Origin: BOG-908 sp963751795 | Lineage (GTDB): Bacteria > Pseudomonadota > Alphaproteobacteria > Acetobacterales > Acetobacteraceae | Assembly (NCBI GenBank): GCA_963751795.1 | Contig: CAVVVI010000005.1 | Location: forward strand, 1 to 64,000 | Direction of reading: 5' to 3' | Length of the DNA: 64,000 nucleotides | In this document: positions 8,211 through 17,462 of the stretch, in pieces | How the letters are laid out: each line of letters starts with the position of its first letter | How positions within the stretch are numbered: position 1 is the stretch's first letter | Made by a program: the position numbers and the translations under genes | Notes under the pieces: model-generated | Seen by the model: the letters and a program-made list of their open reading frames with translations, nothing else | What the model was told of the DNA's origin: nothing | Databases searched by the model: none

Positions 8211-9467
8211 ATGGATATCTACACCGGCCCGTTCTTCGAACAGGCACGCGAAAACTTTGCAGTCATCGCCGACTACCTGGAAATCCCGGTCCATCAGCGC
8301 GATCGGCTGCTGCTGCCTAAGCGCGCCATCATCGTCAGCTGCCCCATCCACCGCGACGACGGCAGCGAGAGCGTGTTCCACGGTTTTCGCGTGCAGCATC
8401 ATCTGACCATGGGCCCGACCAAGGGCGGCACGCGTTACGCCAGCAACCTGCATCTGGGCGAAGTGGCCGCACTGGCGATCGCCATGAGCTGGAAATGCGC
8501 GCTGGCCGGCTTGCCCTATGGCGGCGCCAAGGGCGGCGTGGCGGTCGATCCCTACAGCCTCTCCAAGCGCGAGCTGGAAGCCGTCAGCCGCCGCTACATG
8601 CAGGAAATGATCCCCTTCGTCGGCCCCAAGACCGACGTGATGGCGCCCGACATGGGCACCAACGAGCAGGTGATGGCTTGGTATATGGACACCTATTCCA
8701 TGTACCAGGGCCAGACGGTGACCGAGATCGTCACCGGCAAGCCGGTGGATGCCGGCGGCACGGTGGGCCGGCGCGAGGCGACCGGCCGCGGGGTGGTGCA
8801 CCTCGTGGGCCGCGCCATGGAGCGCCTGCAGATGAACCCGATCGAGACCACCGCCATCATCCAGGGCTTCGGCAACGTGGGCAGCGTTACGGCCGCCAGC
8901 CTCGCGCAGCAGGGCTCCAAGGTGCTGGGCGTGTCCGACCACACCGCCTGCTACTACGATCCGCGCGGCCTGGACGTGCCGGCGATGATCCGCTGGACCG
9001 AGCAGCACGGCACGCTGGCCGGCTACAGCAACGAGGCGGCGTTCGATCCGGCCCAGCTGCTGACGCAGAAATGCGACATTCTGGTGCCCGCCGCCATGGA
9101 GCAGGTGATCACGGCCGACGTGGCCCGCAACCTGCAGTGCCGCATCCTGGCCGAGGGCGCCAACGGCCCCACGACGCCGGAAGCCGACCGCATCCTGGCC
9201 GAGCGGCCGGAGATCTTCGTCATCCCCGACATCCTGTGCAACGCGGGCGGCGTGGTGGTCAGCTACTTCGAGTGGGTGCAGGACCTGCAGCAGCTGTTCT
9301 GGACCGAGCCGGAGGTGCGCGACCGCCTCAACCGCGTGCTCGAACGCGCCTTCCAGGCGGTGATGGCGCGCGCCGAGCGCGACCACGTGCCGCATCGCAC
9401 GGCCGCGCTGGCCATCGGCGTGGAACGTGTGCAGAAGGCCAAGCTGACGCGCGGACTGTTCCCGTAA
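8211..9467 (+). CDS. gdhA: Glu/Leu/Phe/Val-family dehydrogenase, probable glutamate dehydrogenase
   Basis: This 418-aa enzyme catalyses oxidative deamination of an amino acid, most likely glutamate to 2-oxoglutarate with NAD(P). The substrate domain holds GPTKGGTRY near residue 69 and the catalytic lysine in LPYGGAKGGV. The dinucleotide domain holds GFGNVGS near residue 226. The length and the DMGTNEQVMAWYMDTYS stretch are typical of 410-430-aa hexameric glutamate dehydrogenases. The start at 8211 gives the standard N-terminus; the longer frame from 7779 runs antisense through the kinase gene. The gene is divergent from the lipid kinase, and their promoters must share 8074-8210. A hairpin follows at 9531. 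Confidence 0.9.
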   Translation: MDIYTGPFFEQARENFAVIADYLEIPVHQRDRLLLPKRAIIVSCPIHRDDGSESVFHGFRVQHHLTMGPTKGGTRYASNLHLGEVAALAIAMSWKCALAGLPYGGAKGGVAVDPYSLSKRELEAVSRRYMQEMIPFVGPKTDVMAPDMGTNEQVMAWYMDTYSMYQGQTVTEIVTGKPVDAGGTVGRREATGRGVVHLVGRAMERLQMNPIETTAIIQGFGNVGSVTAASLAQQGSKVLGVSDHTACYYDPRGLDVPAMIRWTEQHGTLAGYSNEAAFDPAQLLTQKCDILVPAAMEQVITADVARNLQCRILAEGANGPTTPEADRILAERPEIFVIPDILCNAGGVVVSYFEWVQDLQQLFWTEPEVRDRLNRVLERAFQAVMARAERDHVPHRTAALAIGVERVQKAKLTRGLFP

Positions 9468-9530
9468 CGGTCGCTCGGGGTCCTTTACGCAAGCGTAGCG
9501 GACGATCCGGCATCGAAGGCGCTTGACGAG

Positions 9531-9570
9531 CAGGCGGGGCGGCGTGGCATGAGGGTGCCTGCCCCGCCTG
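9531..9570 (+). terminator. Hairpin after glutamate dehydrogenase
   Basis: CAGGCGGGGC at 9531-9540 pairs perfectly with GCCCCGCCTG at 9561-9570 around a 20-base loop. No T-run follows. It lies 14 bases before the ATG of the next small gene, so it could act as a terminator or as a leader structure of that gene. Confidence 0.5.
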
Positions 9571-9583
9571 TGAGAGTGCCGCG

Positions 9584-9871
9584 ATGAACGTCCTGGATGG
9601 TTTCGCCCACGGTCTGATCGGAGTCTTCGGCACGTTCGCCCGCATCATGCTCGGCGCGCTGGGCTTCATCGAGGACCTGCTGCGCGGCCTGATGAAGGGC
9701 GCAGGCCTGAACAGCGACATCCAGACCGTGATCCTGATCTTCGTCATCGCCATGTTCCTGGTCGGCGTGCTGCGCCTGCTGCGCGGCCGCCTGCGCACCA
9801 GCGTGGCCCTGGTGCTCATCCTGGTGCTGGCGCACACGCTCGAAGGCATCGCGCGCGGCTCGCTGGGGTAA
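9584..9871 (+). CDS. Small membrane protein of unknown function
   Basis: I do not recognise this 95-aa protein. It has an amphipathic N-terminal half rich in Gly, Phe and Leu (LGALGFIEDLLRGLMKGAG). Two membrane-spanning segments follow, at about residues 47-63 (TVILIFVIAMFLVGVL) and 73-88 (SVALVLILVLAHTL), joined by a very short RGRLR loop. This predicts a hairpin with the loop on the cytoplasmic side. It has no cysteine and no enzyme motif. It stands alone between a glutamate dehydrogenase and a convergent nitronate monooxygenase gene. Sense-codon bias matches its neighbours, so it is probably real. Confidence 0.6.
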   Translation: MNVLDGFAHGLIGVFGTFARIMLGALGFIEDLLRGLMKGAGLNSDIQTVILIFVIAMFLVGVLRLLRGRLRTSVALVLILVLAHTLEGIARGSLG

Positions 9872-9892
9872 CGCGCGCTTGCGCATCACCCC
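9865..9892. terminator. Weak hairpin between convergent genes
   Basis: GGGGT at 9865-9869 pairs with ACCCC at 9888-9892, with a second short GCGC/GCGC pairing inside. It spans the stop of the small membrane protein and faces the nitronate monooxygenase gene end. It may serve both genes. Confidence 0.35.
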
Positions 9893-9908
9893 GGCGGGCC
9901 GGGCATGC

Positions 9909-10859
9909 TCACCTCAGGCTGGCCAGCGCCGAATCGTATTCCGCCCGCCACTGGGCAATCCGCGACGCTGCCGGAACAATTTCCGTCACGCGCCCCACGC
10001 CCTGCCCGGCGCCCCAGATGTCGCGCCAGGCCTTGCTCGATCCGCTGCCGAAATTCATCGCCGAGGGGTCCGATACCGGCAACGCGTCCGGGTCCAGCCC
10101 GGCGGCCACGATCGAGCCTTTCAGGTAGTTGCCGTGCACGCCGGTGAACAGGTTGGTGTACACGATGTCGGCGGCCTGGCTGTCCACCACGGCTTGCTTG
10201 TAGTCGGCCGCGGCGTTGGCCTCCTCGGTAGCGATGAAGGCCGAGCCGATATAGGCCACATCCGCGCCGGCCGCGCGCGCGGCCAGGATGGCGCCGCCGG
10301 TGGAGATCGCCCCCGACAGCGCCAGCGGCCCATCGAACCAGGCGCGGATCTCGGCCACCAGGGCGAAGGGCGAGGTGGTGCCGGCATGGCCGCCCGCGCC
10401 GGCTGCCACGGCCACCAGGCCGTCGGCCCCCTTCTCGATCGCCTTGCGCGCGAACGCCACGTTGATCACGTCGTGCAGCACGATCCCGCCATAGGAGTGC
10501 ACCGCGTCGAACACGTCGGTGCGCGCGCCCAATGAGGTGATGACGATCGGCACCTTGTACTTCACGCACAGCGCCAGGTCGTGCTCCAGCCGGTCGTTCG
10601 AGCGATGCACGATCTGGTTGACGGCGAACGGGGCGGCGGGCGCATCCGGATGCGCCGCGTCATAGGCGGCCAGTTCCGTGGTGATACGCTGCAGCCAGCC
10701 CTCCAGCGCCTCTTTCGGCCGCGCGTTCAGCGCCGGGAAGGAGCCGACGATGCCGGCCTTGCACTGGGCGATGACGAGGTCGGGGTTGGAGATGATGAAC
10801 AGCGGCGCCGCGATCACGGGCAGGCGCAGCTTGCTGGCGAGGAACGGGGGCAGGCTCAT
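9909..10859 (-). CDS. Nitronate monooxygenase-family FMN flavoprotein
   Basis: This 316-aa TIM-barrel flavoprotein belongs to the nitronate monooxygenase/2-nitropropane dioxygenase family, which oxidises alkyl nitronates or works as an NAD(P)H:flavin oxidoreductase. Visible family features are the N-terminal LPVIAAPLFIISNPDL, the FMN-binding GAGGHAG near residue 155, the LSGAISTGGAI phosphate loop and the AYIGSAFIATEE strand. The His in GGHAG is the usual catalytic-region residue. The ATG at 10859 overlaps the stop of the enoyl-CoA hydratase gene (ATGA), so the pair is one operon. The pairing suggests a role in acyl-CoA or nitro-compound catabolism, but the substrate is not evident. Confidence 0.87.
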   Translation of the reverse strand: MSLPPFLASKLRLPVIAAPLFIISNPDLVIAQCKAGIVGSFPALNARPKEALEGWLQRITTELAAYDAAHPDAPAAPFAVNQIVHRSNDRLEHDLALCVKYKVPIVITSLGARTDVFDAVHSYGGIVLHDVINVAFARKAIEKGADGLVAVAAGAGGHAGTTSPFALVAEIRAWFDGPLALSGAISTGGAILAARAAGADVAYIGSAFIATEEANAAADYKQAVVDSQAADIVYTNLFTGVHGNYLKGSIVAAGLDPDALPVSDPSAMNFGSGSSKAWRDIWGAGQGVGRVTEIVPAASRIAQWRAEYDSALASLR

Positions 10860-11620
10860 GCGGCGGTCGCCTTGGCACGGGTGGCAAAAAAGTTCTGCAC
10901 GGTCTGGCGCAGCTCGGCCGATTGCAGCTGCGCGGCAAAGGCCGCGTTCTCCTCGGCCATGCGGCCTACGAGGTCGCGCGTGGCCGATTTCATCAGCGTC
11001 TTGGTGGCCAGCAGCGCGCCCGCTGGCTTGGCCGCCAGCCGCTCGGCGAGCGCCCGCGCCTCGGCCAGCGCAGTGCCGGCCTCCACCACGCGGTTGACGA
11101 GGCCCAGTTCGGCCGCCCGGGCGGCCGGCACCGCCTCGCCCAGCAGCAGCAGCTCGGCGGCGCGGCGCTGGCCCATCAGATTGCCCACCAGCAGCGAGCT
11201 GCCGGCCTCGGGCACCAGTGCCAGGTCCACGAACGGCATCTGCAGCTGCGCATCCGGCTCGGCCAGCACGAAATCGCAATGCAGCAGCATGGTGGTGCCG
11301 ATGCCTACGGCCCGGCCCTGCACCGCGGCGATCAGCACCTTGCGTGCGCCGGCCAGCGCCCGGATGAAGCGCTGCACGGGCGCATCCGGCCCGCCCGGCG
11401 GATTGGCCACGAAATCGGCCAAATCGTTGCCGGCGGAGAACGCCTGGCCCTCGCCCGAGAAGATCACCGCGCGCACCTGCGGATCGGCCTCGGCCGCCGC
11501 CATCGCATCGGCCATGGCCGCATACATCGCCACGGTCAGCGCGTTGCGCTTGGCCGGCCGCGCCATCCGGATGTGCATGGCCGCACCCTCCTGGTGCACG
11601 GCGATATCCTGTGTCTGCAC
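10856..11620 (-). CDS. Enoyl-CoA hydratase/isomerase
   Basis: This 254-aa crotonase-fold enzyme hydrates or isomerises unsaturated acyl-CoA. The CoA/oxyanion segment FSAGNDLADF and the second oxyanion glycine in QGRAVGIGTTM are present. LALVPEAGSS keeps the one catalytic Glu typical of hydratase/isomerases of the delta-3,delta-2-isomerase type. GTG at 11620 is the start because a perfect AAGGAGG site lies 6 bases upstream, and the next ATG would cut into the first strand. It overlaps the nitronate monooxygenase gene by 4 bases and is divergent from the RibB-like gene. Confidence 0.87.
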   Translation of the reverse strand: MQTQDIAVHQEGAAMHIRMARPAKRNALTVAMYAAMADAMAAAEADPQVRAVIFSGEGQAFSAGNDLADFVANPPGGPDAPVQRFIRALAGARKVLIAAVQGRAVGIGTTMLLHCDFVLAEPDAQLQMPFVDLALVPEAGSSLLVGNLMGQRRAAELLLLGEAVPAARAAELGLVNRVVEAGTALAEARALAERLAAKPAGALLATKTLMKSATRDLVGRMAEENAAFAAQLQSAELRQTVQNFFATRAKATAA

Positions 11621-11734
11621 GGTTGCCTCCTTCGTTGCGCGCACCGTAGAGGTGCGCCACGCGGCTTGAAAGAGCGGGGGCGCGCCGCCTTCTGCAAGTC
11701 CGCCACAAGCCGCCCTTCGCAGAGATCCCGCCCC

Positions 11735-12340
11735 ATGCCGCCCAGCACCCTGCAGCACGCCGCCCGATCGCTCCAGGCCGGAGGGCTCGTCATCATGGTG
11801 GATGCGCAGGCCGACCGGGGCTGCTTCGTCGGCGCCGCGGCACTGGCCACCGCCGAGACGGTGAACACCACCGTCACCTGGGGCCGTGGCCTGACCTGCT
11901 TCAGCGTGACCGCCGAACGCGCGATGGCGCTGGGCTTGGTGCTCGCCGGCGAATACCGGGAAGGCTACCAGGGCCCGATCCTGCTTCGCTCGGTGGAAGC
12001 CGCCGAATGCGACGGCACCGGCATCTCGGCGGCCGACCGCGCGCTGACGTTGCGTGCCGCCGGAGCGCCGGATGCCGGCATCGCCAGCCTCAAATCGCCC
12101 GGCCACGTCATGCCGGCGATGATCGGCTACCGGGGCCGGCAAAACCGCGCCAGCGCCGACCTGGCACTCGATCTGCTGCGCCAGCTTACGCCGCACGACG
12201 TGGCGGCCTGGACCGATATCCTCGACGACGATGGCGAGGTGGCCAGCGCCGCCCATTGCAGCGCGCTGGCCGAACGGCTCGGCCTGCCCTGGGTGAGCGC
12301 GGCCGAAGCCTTGCAGGCCCCGGCGGAGGCGCAGCTCTGA
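11735..12340 (+). CDS. RibB-like (DHBP synthase fold) protein with altered active-site loops
   Basis: This 201-aa protein follows the fold of 3,4-dihydroxy-2-butanone 4-phosphate synthase, which makes the four-carbon precursor of riboflavin. The family strands are seen in order: GGLVIMVDAQADRG, WGRGLTCFSVTAERAMALGL, then SPGHVMPAM and DILDDDGEVA. However, the acidic catalytic loop of RibB (EDRENEGD) reads QADRGCFVG here, and the GHTEA histidine segment reads QNRASAD. Key metal and base residues are therefore missing and it may not make DHBP. The start is ATG 11735; the ribosome site is weak. Its stop overlaps the ATG of the esterase gene (TGATG), implying coupled expression. Confidence 0.72.
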   Translation: MPPSTLQHAARSLQAGGLVIMVDAQADRGCFVGAAALATAETVNTTVTWGRGLTCFSVTAERAMALGLVLAGEYREGYQGPILLRSVEAAECDGTGISAADRALTLRAAGAPDAGIASLKSPGHVMPAMIGYRGRQNRASADLALDLLRQLTPHDVAAWTDILDDDGEVASAAHCSALAERLGLPWVSAAEALQAPAEAQL

Positions 12341-13260
12341 TGGCCCGGATCGACGACGACGCCGCCCAGATCCTCACCGTGCTCGCCGCGCGCGGCCCGA
12401 TGGACCTGGCCACCATGACGCCACCGCAGGTGCGCGCCTTCTACGCCCAGTTCCCGGTAGCTGCCGGCCCGGCGGTGCATGAATGCCGCGCCATCGAGGT
12501 GGACGGTGCCGCTGGGCCCCTGCGCGCCCGGGTGTACCGGCCCTCGGCCGCCGAAGGGCTGCCGGTGCTGATCTGGTTCCACGGTGGCGGCATGGTGCTG
12601 GGCGATCTTGAGTCCGGCGACTGGGCTTGCCGCGAACTCTGCCTCCAGGCGCAGAGCGTGGTGGTCAACGTGGAATACCGGCTGGCCCCGGAACACAAAT
12701 TCCCGGCCGCGCCCGAGGATGCCTTTGCCGCCCTGCGCTGGGTGGCAGCCCACGCGGCCGAGCTGGGCGGCGATGCGGCCCGCATCTCCGTCGGCGGCGA
12801 CAGCGCCGGCGGCACGCTGGCCGCGGTATGCTGCCTGATGACGCAGGCGCAAGGCGGCCCGCCCGTGCGCGCGCAGCTGCTCGTCTATCCCGGCGTGGAC
12901 CGAGACCTGACGCGTCCCTCGGTTACCGAATTCGCCCGCGGCCCGATCCTGACCCGCGAGAGCATGCTGTGGTTCCGCGGCCACTACCATACGCACGACA
13001 GCGAGCTGACCGACTGGCGGGCCGCCCCGGCGCTGGCCCCGAGCCACGCCGGCCTGCCGCCCGCCTGCGTGCTGACGGCCGAAATCGACCCCATTCGCGA
13101 CGCCGGGGAAGCCTACGGGCATCTGCTGGCGCGCGCCGGCGTGCTGACCACGATGAAGCGCTACAACGGCGTCTATCACGGCTTCTTCACGATGGGCCCA
13201 GCCATCGCCAAGGCCACCGCTGCCGTGGCCGAGGCGGCCCATTTTCTGGTGAGCGTCTAG
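12340..13260 (+). CDS. Alpha/beta hydrolase, hormone-sensitive-lipase family esterase
   Basis: This 306-aa hydrolase belongs to the HSL (family IV) carboxylesterases. The oxyanion motif HGGG occurs in WFHGGGMVLGD near residue 83. The nucleophile serine lies in GGDSAGG, the acid in EIDPIRDAG and the histidine in GVYHGFF. Members hydrolyse short-chain esters in the cytoplasm; no signal peptide is present. The ATG overlaps the stop of the RibB-like gene by one base, and the two may form an operon. It converges on the RND pump genes with only 16 bases between stops. Confidence 0.88.
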   Translation: MARIDDDAAQILTVLAARGPMDLATMTPPQVRAFYAQFPVAAGPAVHECRAIEVDGAAGPLRARVYRPSAAEGLPVLIWFHGGGMVLGDLESGDWACRELCLQAQSVVVNVEYRLAPEHKFPAAPEDAFAALRWVAAHAAELGGDAARISVGGDSAGGTLAAVCCLMTQAQGGPPVRAQLLVYPGVDRDLTRPSVTEFARGPILTRESMLWFRGHYHTHDSELTDWRAAPALAPSHAGLPPACVLTAEIDPIRDAGEAYGHLLARAGVLTTMKRYNGVYHGFFTMGPAIAKATAAVAEAAHFLVSV

Positions 13261-13276
13261 GAGGCGCGGCCGCCAC

Positions 13277-16200
13277 CTACTCGGAGGCGACGGCTACGCC
13301 ATGCAGGCGCCCGCTGGCCGCCGGCATCGGTGCGGCGGCGGCATGGCGACGGGCCAGCACCACGTAGAAGGCGGGCACCACGAACAGCGTGAACAACGTG
13401 CCGATCGCCAGGCCCGAGGCGATCACCAGTCCCATCGAGAAACGCGCGGCCGCACCGGCGCCGGTGGCGAACACCAGGGGTGCCACGCCCAGCACCATCG
13501 CTGCCGTGGTCATCAGGATCGGCCGCAGGCGCAGCAGTGCCGCATGCTCGATCGCCTCGCGCTTGCTGCGGCCCAGCGCCTGCTGCTCGTTGGCCACTTC
13601 CACCATCAGGATGCCGTGCTTGCTGATCAGCCCCATCAGCGTCACCAGCCCCACTTCGGAATAGATGTTCAGCGTTGCGCCGTGCACGCCGAAATAGATG
13701 AAGATCAGCGCGCCGGCCAAGGACATCGGCACGCTGACGAGGATGATCAGCGGATCGCGGAAGCTGCCGAACAGAGCGGCCAACGACAGGTAGATCACCA
13801 CCACGGCGAAGCCGAACGTGGCCGCAAAGCCCGAGGATTCCTGGACGAACTGGCGCAGCGGGCCGCTGGTATCGGTCGCGTAATCGGGCGGCAGGATGCG
13901 CGCGGCGATGGCGTCGAGCGCGTGCAGCGCCTCGCCCTGGCTCACGCCCGGCAGCGGCACGCCGCTGATCGTGGCCGCGTTCTGCTGCTGGAAGTGGTTG
14001 ATCTGCTCGGGCACCGTCTCCGTGCGGATGCGGGCGACGGCCGAGAGCGGCACCGGCACGCCGCCGATAGTGGCGATGGTGAACGCGCCGAGCTGCTGCG
14101 GATTAAGCCGCGCGCTGCGCGTCACCTCGGGTATCACCTTGTAGGAGCGCCCGGCATAATCGAAATAGTTCACGTAGCCGCCGCTCAGCAGCGTGTTCAG
14201 CACCCCGCCCACCGTCGTCATGTCCAGCCCGAGTGCCGCCACCTTGTTGCGGTCGATCACCACGTTGGCCTGCGGCAGGTCGATCTTCAGGTCGCGGTCC
14301 ACATAGGCGAACAGCCCGGTCTTCTCCGCGGCTTCCAGAAAGCGCGAGGACACGCCATCCAGCTCGCTGAACGGCCGCGTGGTCTTGATCACGTAGCCGA
14401 TCGGCAGCGCGCCGAAACTGCCCGGCAGCGGCGACTGCTCGAAGGCTGCGAGGTTCTCGCCGGCAATCCCGGAGAGCTTCGTCTGCAACTCGCTCACCAC
14501 CGCGCTCGACGAGCGTGTGCGATGCGCGAAATCCTTCAGCACCAGGCCGCCGCCGGATTGGCCCGGCTGGTCGAACTGGTAGGAGCGGTAGAACTCCGGC
14601 AGGCTCTTCTCGATGTTGGTGATCTGCTGGTCGTAGATGCGCAGCTGGTCGATGCTTGCGGTGGGCGATACCGCGCCGCCGATCTCGATGTTGCCGGTAT
14701 CCTCGGTGGGCGCCAGCTCGCTCTTAGAGCCGGCATACAGCAGGTAGCTGCCGCCCAGCACGAGCGCGCCGAACACCACCATCACCAGCCGCAGCGTCAG
14801 CGCGGCGCGCAGCAGCGGCAGATAGACGCGCTGCATCGGCCCCGGCCCCTCCCGCCGGCGCGAAGGCGCATGCGTGCGCAGCAGGAAGCGGCACATCATC
14901 GGCGACAGCGTGAGCGCCAGCACGGCCGAGACGGTGACCGAGCCGACCAGCGTAAGCGCGAATTCGCGGAACAGCGCGCCGGTCAGGCCTGAGCGCAGCG
15001 CGATCGGCACATAGACCGCGATCAGCACCACGGTCATCGCCACGATCGGGCCGGCCAGGCTGCGCGCCGAGCGCATCGCGGCATCCAGCGGGCTCGCACC
15101 TTCGGAGAGCTCGCGGGAGACGTTCTCGACCACGATGATGGCGTCGTCCACCACCAGCCCGGTCGCCAGCACGAGCGCGAGCAGCGTCAGCAGATTGATG
15201 GAGAACCCGAACACCACGAGGATGGCGAACGTGCCGATCAGCGACAGCGGGATGGTGATCACCGGGATCATCGAGGCCCGTGCCGAGCGCAGGAAGGCGA
15301 ACACCACGATGGCGACGATGGCGAGGCTTTCGAGCAGCGTCTTGACGACTTCGTTGATGGACGATGTGACGTTCTCGGTCACGTCCTTGGCCACGCGCGC
15401 CTGCATGCCCTGCGGCAGGTCGGCCCTGATCGCGTCGAACTTGGCGCGCACGCGGCCGACCACATCGAGCACGTTGGCGTCCGGCACCGCTTCGATATCG
15501 ATCAGCACGGTGGGCGTGCCGCTGAACAGCAGCGATTGCTGGTAGCTGTCCGAGCCGAGATCGACGCGGGCGACGTCGCCCAGCCGCACAATGCCGCCAT
15601 TGGCCTGCTTGATTACCAGGTCGCGGAACTCCGGCAGCGTGTGCACCCCGGTGGTGATGCCCAGCGGCATCTGCGTCATCTGCCCCGCCGTGCTGCCGGC
15701 GCCGCTGGTGAAATTATTGGCCGACATGGCGGCCGACACGTCGGCCGCGGTCAGGCCGTGCGCCGTCATCTTGTCCGGATCCAGCCAGGCGCGCACGGCA
15801 AAGTTCTGCGCGCCCCAGATATCGGCCTTCTGCACGCCGGGGATGGATTGCAGCTGCGGCTGCACCACGCGCGTCAGATAATCGGTCATCTGCTGCGGGG
15901 TCATGATGTCGCTGGTATAGGCCAGGATCATCGTGCCGCCCTGCCCGCTCGTCTGCAGCCGCAGCCCCGGCGTCTGCGATTCCTTGGGCAACTGGTCGTG
16001 CACCGAGCTGATCTGCGTCTGGATTTCGGTCAGCGCGCGATCGGGGTCCTGGTTGAGCCGCAGATGCGCCAGCACGCTGCTCGACGAGTTCATGCTCGTG
16101 CTCGTCAGGTAGTCGATGCCGTCCACCTGGGCGATCGCGTTCTCGATCGGCGTGGTGATGAAACCGGCCACCGTGTTGGCGTCGGCACCGTAATAGGTGG

Positions 16201-16345
16201 TGTCCACCTCGATCATCGCGTTCACGGTTTTCGGGAATTGCCGCACCGGCAAGGCCTGTTCGGATCGCAGCCCGATCAGCAGGATGAACACGCTGACCAC
16301 GATGGCGAGCACCGGGCGCAGGATGAACATGTCGGTCAGGCGCAT
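13277..16345 (-). CDS. RND efflux pump inner-membrane transporter
   Basis: This 1022-aa RND permease (AcrB/MexF superfamily) exports drugs or other amphiphiles using the proton gradient. It shows the usual twelve-helix layout with two large periplasmic loops. The proton-relay aspartates appear in GLVVDDAIIVVENV near residue 400. N-terminal FILRPVLAIVVSVF and C-terminal AAMVLGVAPLVFATGAGAAAR are family standard. I start at ATG 16345 because GAGGAG precedes it by 7 bases; ATG 16360 would overlap the adaptor gene. It is the last gene of the operon outer-membrane factor, adaptor, pump. No local regulator (TetR or MarR) is seen. Confidence 0.93.
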   Translation of the reverse strand: MRLTDMFILRPVLAIVVSVFILLIGLRSEQALPVRQFPKTVNAMIEVDTTYYGADANTVAGFITTPIENAIAQVDGIDYLTSTSMNSSSSVLAHLRLNQDPDRALTEIQTQISSVHDQLPKESQTPGLRLQTSGQGGTMILAYTSDIMTPQQMTDYLTRVVQPQLQSIPGVQKADIWGAQNFAVRAWLDPDKMTAHGLTAADVSAAMSANNFTSGAGSTAGQMTQMPLGITTGVHTLPEFRDLVIKQANGGIVRLGDVARVDLGSDSYQQSLLFSGTPTVLIDIEAVPDANVLDVVGRVRAKFDAIRADLPQGMQARVAKDVTENVTSSINEVVKTLLESLAIVAIVVFAFLRSARASMIPVITIPLSLIGTFAILVVFGFSINLLTLLALVLATGLVVDDAIIVVENVSRELSEGASPLDAAMRSARSLAGPIVAMTVVLIAVYVPIALRSGLTGALFREFALTLVGSVTVSAVLALTLSPMMCRFLLRTHAPSRRREGPGPMQRVYLPLLRAALTLRLVMVVFGALVLGGSYLLYAGSKSELAPTEDTGNIEIGGAVSPTASIDQLRIYDQQITNIEKSLPEFYRSYQFDQPGQSGGGLVLKDFAHRTRSSSAVVSELQTKLSGIAGENLAAFEQSPLPGSFGALPIGYVIKTTRPFSELDGVSSRFLEAAEKTGLFAYVDRDLKIDLPQANVVIDRNKVAALGLDMTTVGGVLNTLLSGGYVNYFDYAGRSYKVIPEVTRSARLNPQQLGAFTIATIGGVPVPLSAVARIRTETVPEQINHFQQQNAATISGVPLPGVSQGEALHALDAIAARILPPDYATDTSGPLRQFVQESSGFAATFGFAVVVIYLSLAALFGSFRDPLIILVSVPMSLAGALIFIYFGVHGATLNIYSEVGLVTLMGLISKHGILMVEVANEQQALGRSKREAIEHAALLRLRPILMTTAAMVLGVAPLVFATGAGAAARFSMGLVIASGLAIGTLFTLFVVPAFYVVLARRHAAAAPMPAASGRLHGVAVASE

Positions 16346-16349
16346 GCGC

Positions 16350-17462
16350 TCACTCCTCAACCGGATGCGGATCGGGGTCGTTGGCCGGCATCACCGTGTT
16401 GTTGACCACAACCGCCGAACCCTGGCGCAGCTTGATCTGCCCGGCCGTCACCACCACGGCGCCCTCTTTCAATCCGTTCAGGATCGCCACCTGATCGCCG
16501 CGGGTGGGGCCGGTCTGCACCACCACCTGCCGCGCGCTGCCGTGTTCGACAACATAGACCAGGCTGCCATAGGGGTTGAACACGATTGCCGCGTTCGGCA
16601 GCGTCACGTAGCGGTGCACCGGGCCCACGCGCAGCTGCACGGAGGCGAACATGCCCGGTGTCAGCGCGTGATCGGCGTTGGCAGTGGCCGCGCGCACCTG
16701 GGCCATGCGGCTGGCCGTATCCAGCTTCGGGCTGATAGCGGCGATCCGCGCCTCGAAGGCGCGCCCGGGATAGGCATCCACGTGAAAAGTCGCCGGCGCG
16801 CCGGTGCGCACATGCGCCAGCTCCTGCTGCGGCACGTAGAAATCGACGTAGAGCGGATCGAGCGCCTGCAGCGTCACCACGGTGGTGCCCGCCGGCAGGT
16901 ACTGCCCCTGATCCACCATGCGCAGCCCCAGCCGGCCGGCAAACGGCGCGCGCACGATCTTCTCGGCCGCCAGGGCTTGCGCCTGGCTCACCTGGGCGCG
17001 GGCCGAGCGCAGATGGCTCTCATCGGCATCGATGGTGGCCTGGCTGACCGCCTGCGCACGGAACTGCTTGGTGTCGCGCGCCAGATTGGCGGCCGCCAGA
17101 TCGGCGGCCGCCTGCAGATCGGCCAGATGCGCCGCGTCGTCGTTCGGCCGCAGGCGCAGCAGCACGGTGCCGGCCGCCACGTCGCGCCCGGAGTCGAACT
17201 CCACGCTGTCCACCACGCCGGCGATCTCGCTGGCCAGGTCGGCGCCGCGCACGGCCCGTATGGTGCCCACGGCCTGCAGCGTGTCCTGCCAGTCGGTGGT
17301 GCGGGCAACGATGGTGCTGACGGTGGCCGCCGGCTCCTGCGCCGCGGCCGGTGCCGCCAGCAGCAGCGCCGATCCCGCGATCAGGCGGCGCAAGCCCGCG
17401 CCGCGGCTGCGGGCGAGGCGGCGGCAATCAGGCATCGCGGAACCAACCTGCTTTGGCGTCAT
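16350..17462 (-). CDS. RND efflux pump periplasmic adaptor subunit
   Basis: This 370-aa membrane-fusion (HlyD/AcrA) protein bridges the inner-membrane pump and the outer-membrane channel. It begins with a signal peptide (LRRLIAGSALLLAAPAAA). It then shows the half-lipoyl strand RAVRGADLASEIAGVV, a coiled-coil hairpin at about residues 105-175 rich in Ala, Gln and Asp, the second half-lipoyl VRAPFAGRLGLRMVDQGQYL and a beta-barrel domain. No lipobox cysteine is present, so it is probably held by its signal anchor or free in the periplasm. The ATG overlaps the stop of the outer-membrane factor (ATGA), and its stop lies 4 bases before the pump start. Confidence 0.92.
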   Translation of the reverse strand: MTPKQVGSAMPDCRRLARSRGAGLRRLIAGSALLLAAPAAAQEPAATVSTIVARTTDWQDTLQAVGTIRAVRGADLASEIAGVVDSVEFDSGRDVAAGTVLLRLRPNDDAAHLADLQAAADLAAANLARDTKQFRAQAVSQATIDADESHLRSARAQVSQAQALAAEKIVRAPFAGRLGLRMVDQGQYLPAGTTVVTLQALDPLYVDFYVPQQELAHVRTGAPATFHVDAYPGRAFEARIAAISPKLDTASRMAQVRAATANADHALTPGMFASVQLRVGPVHRYVTLPNAAIVFNPYGSLVYVVEHGSARQVVVQTGPTRGDQVAILNGLKEGAVVVTAGQIKLRQGSAVVVNNTVMPANDPDPHPVEE

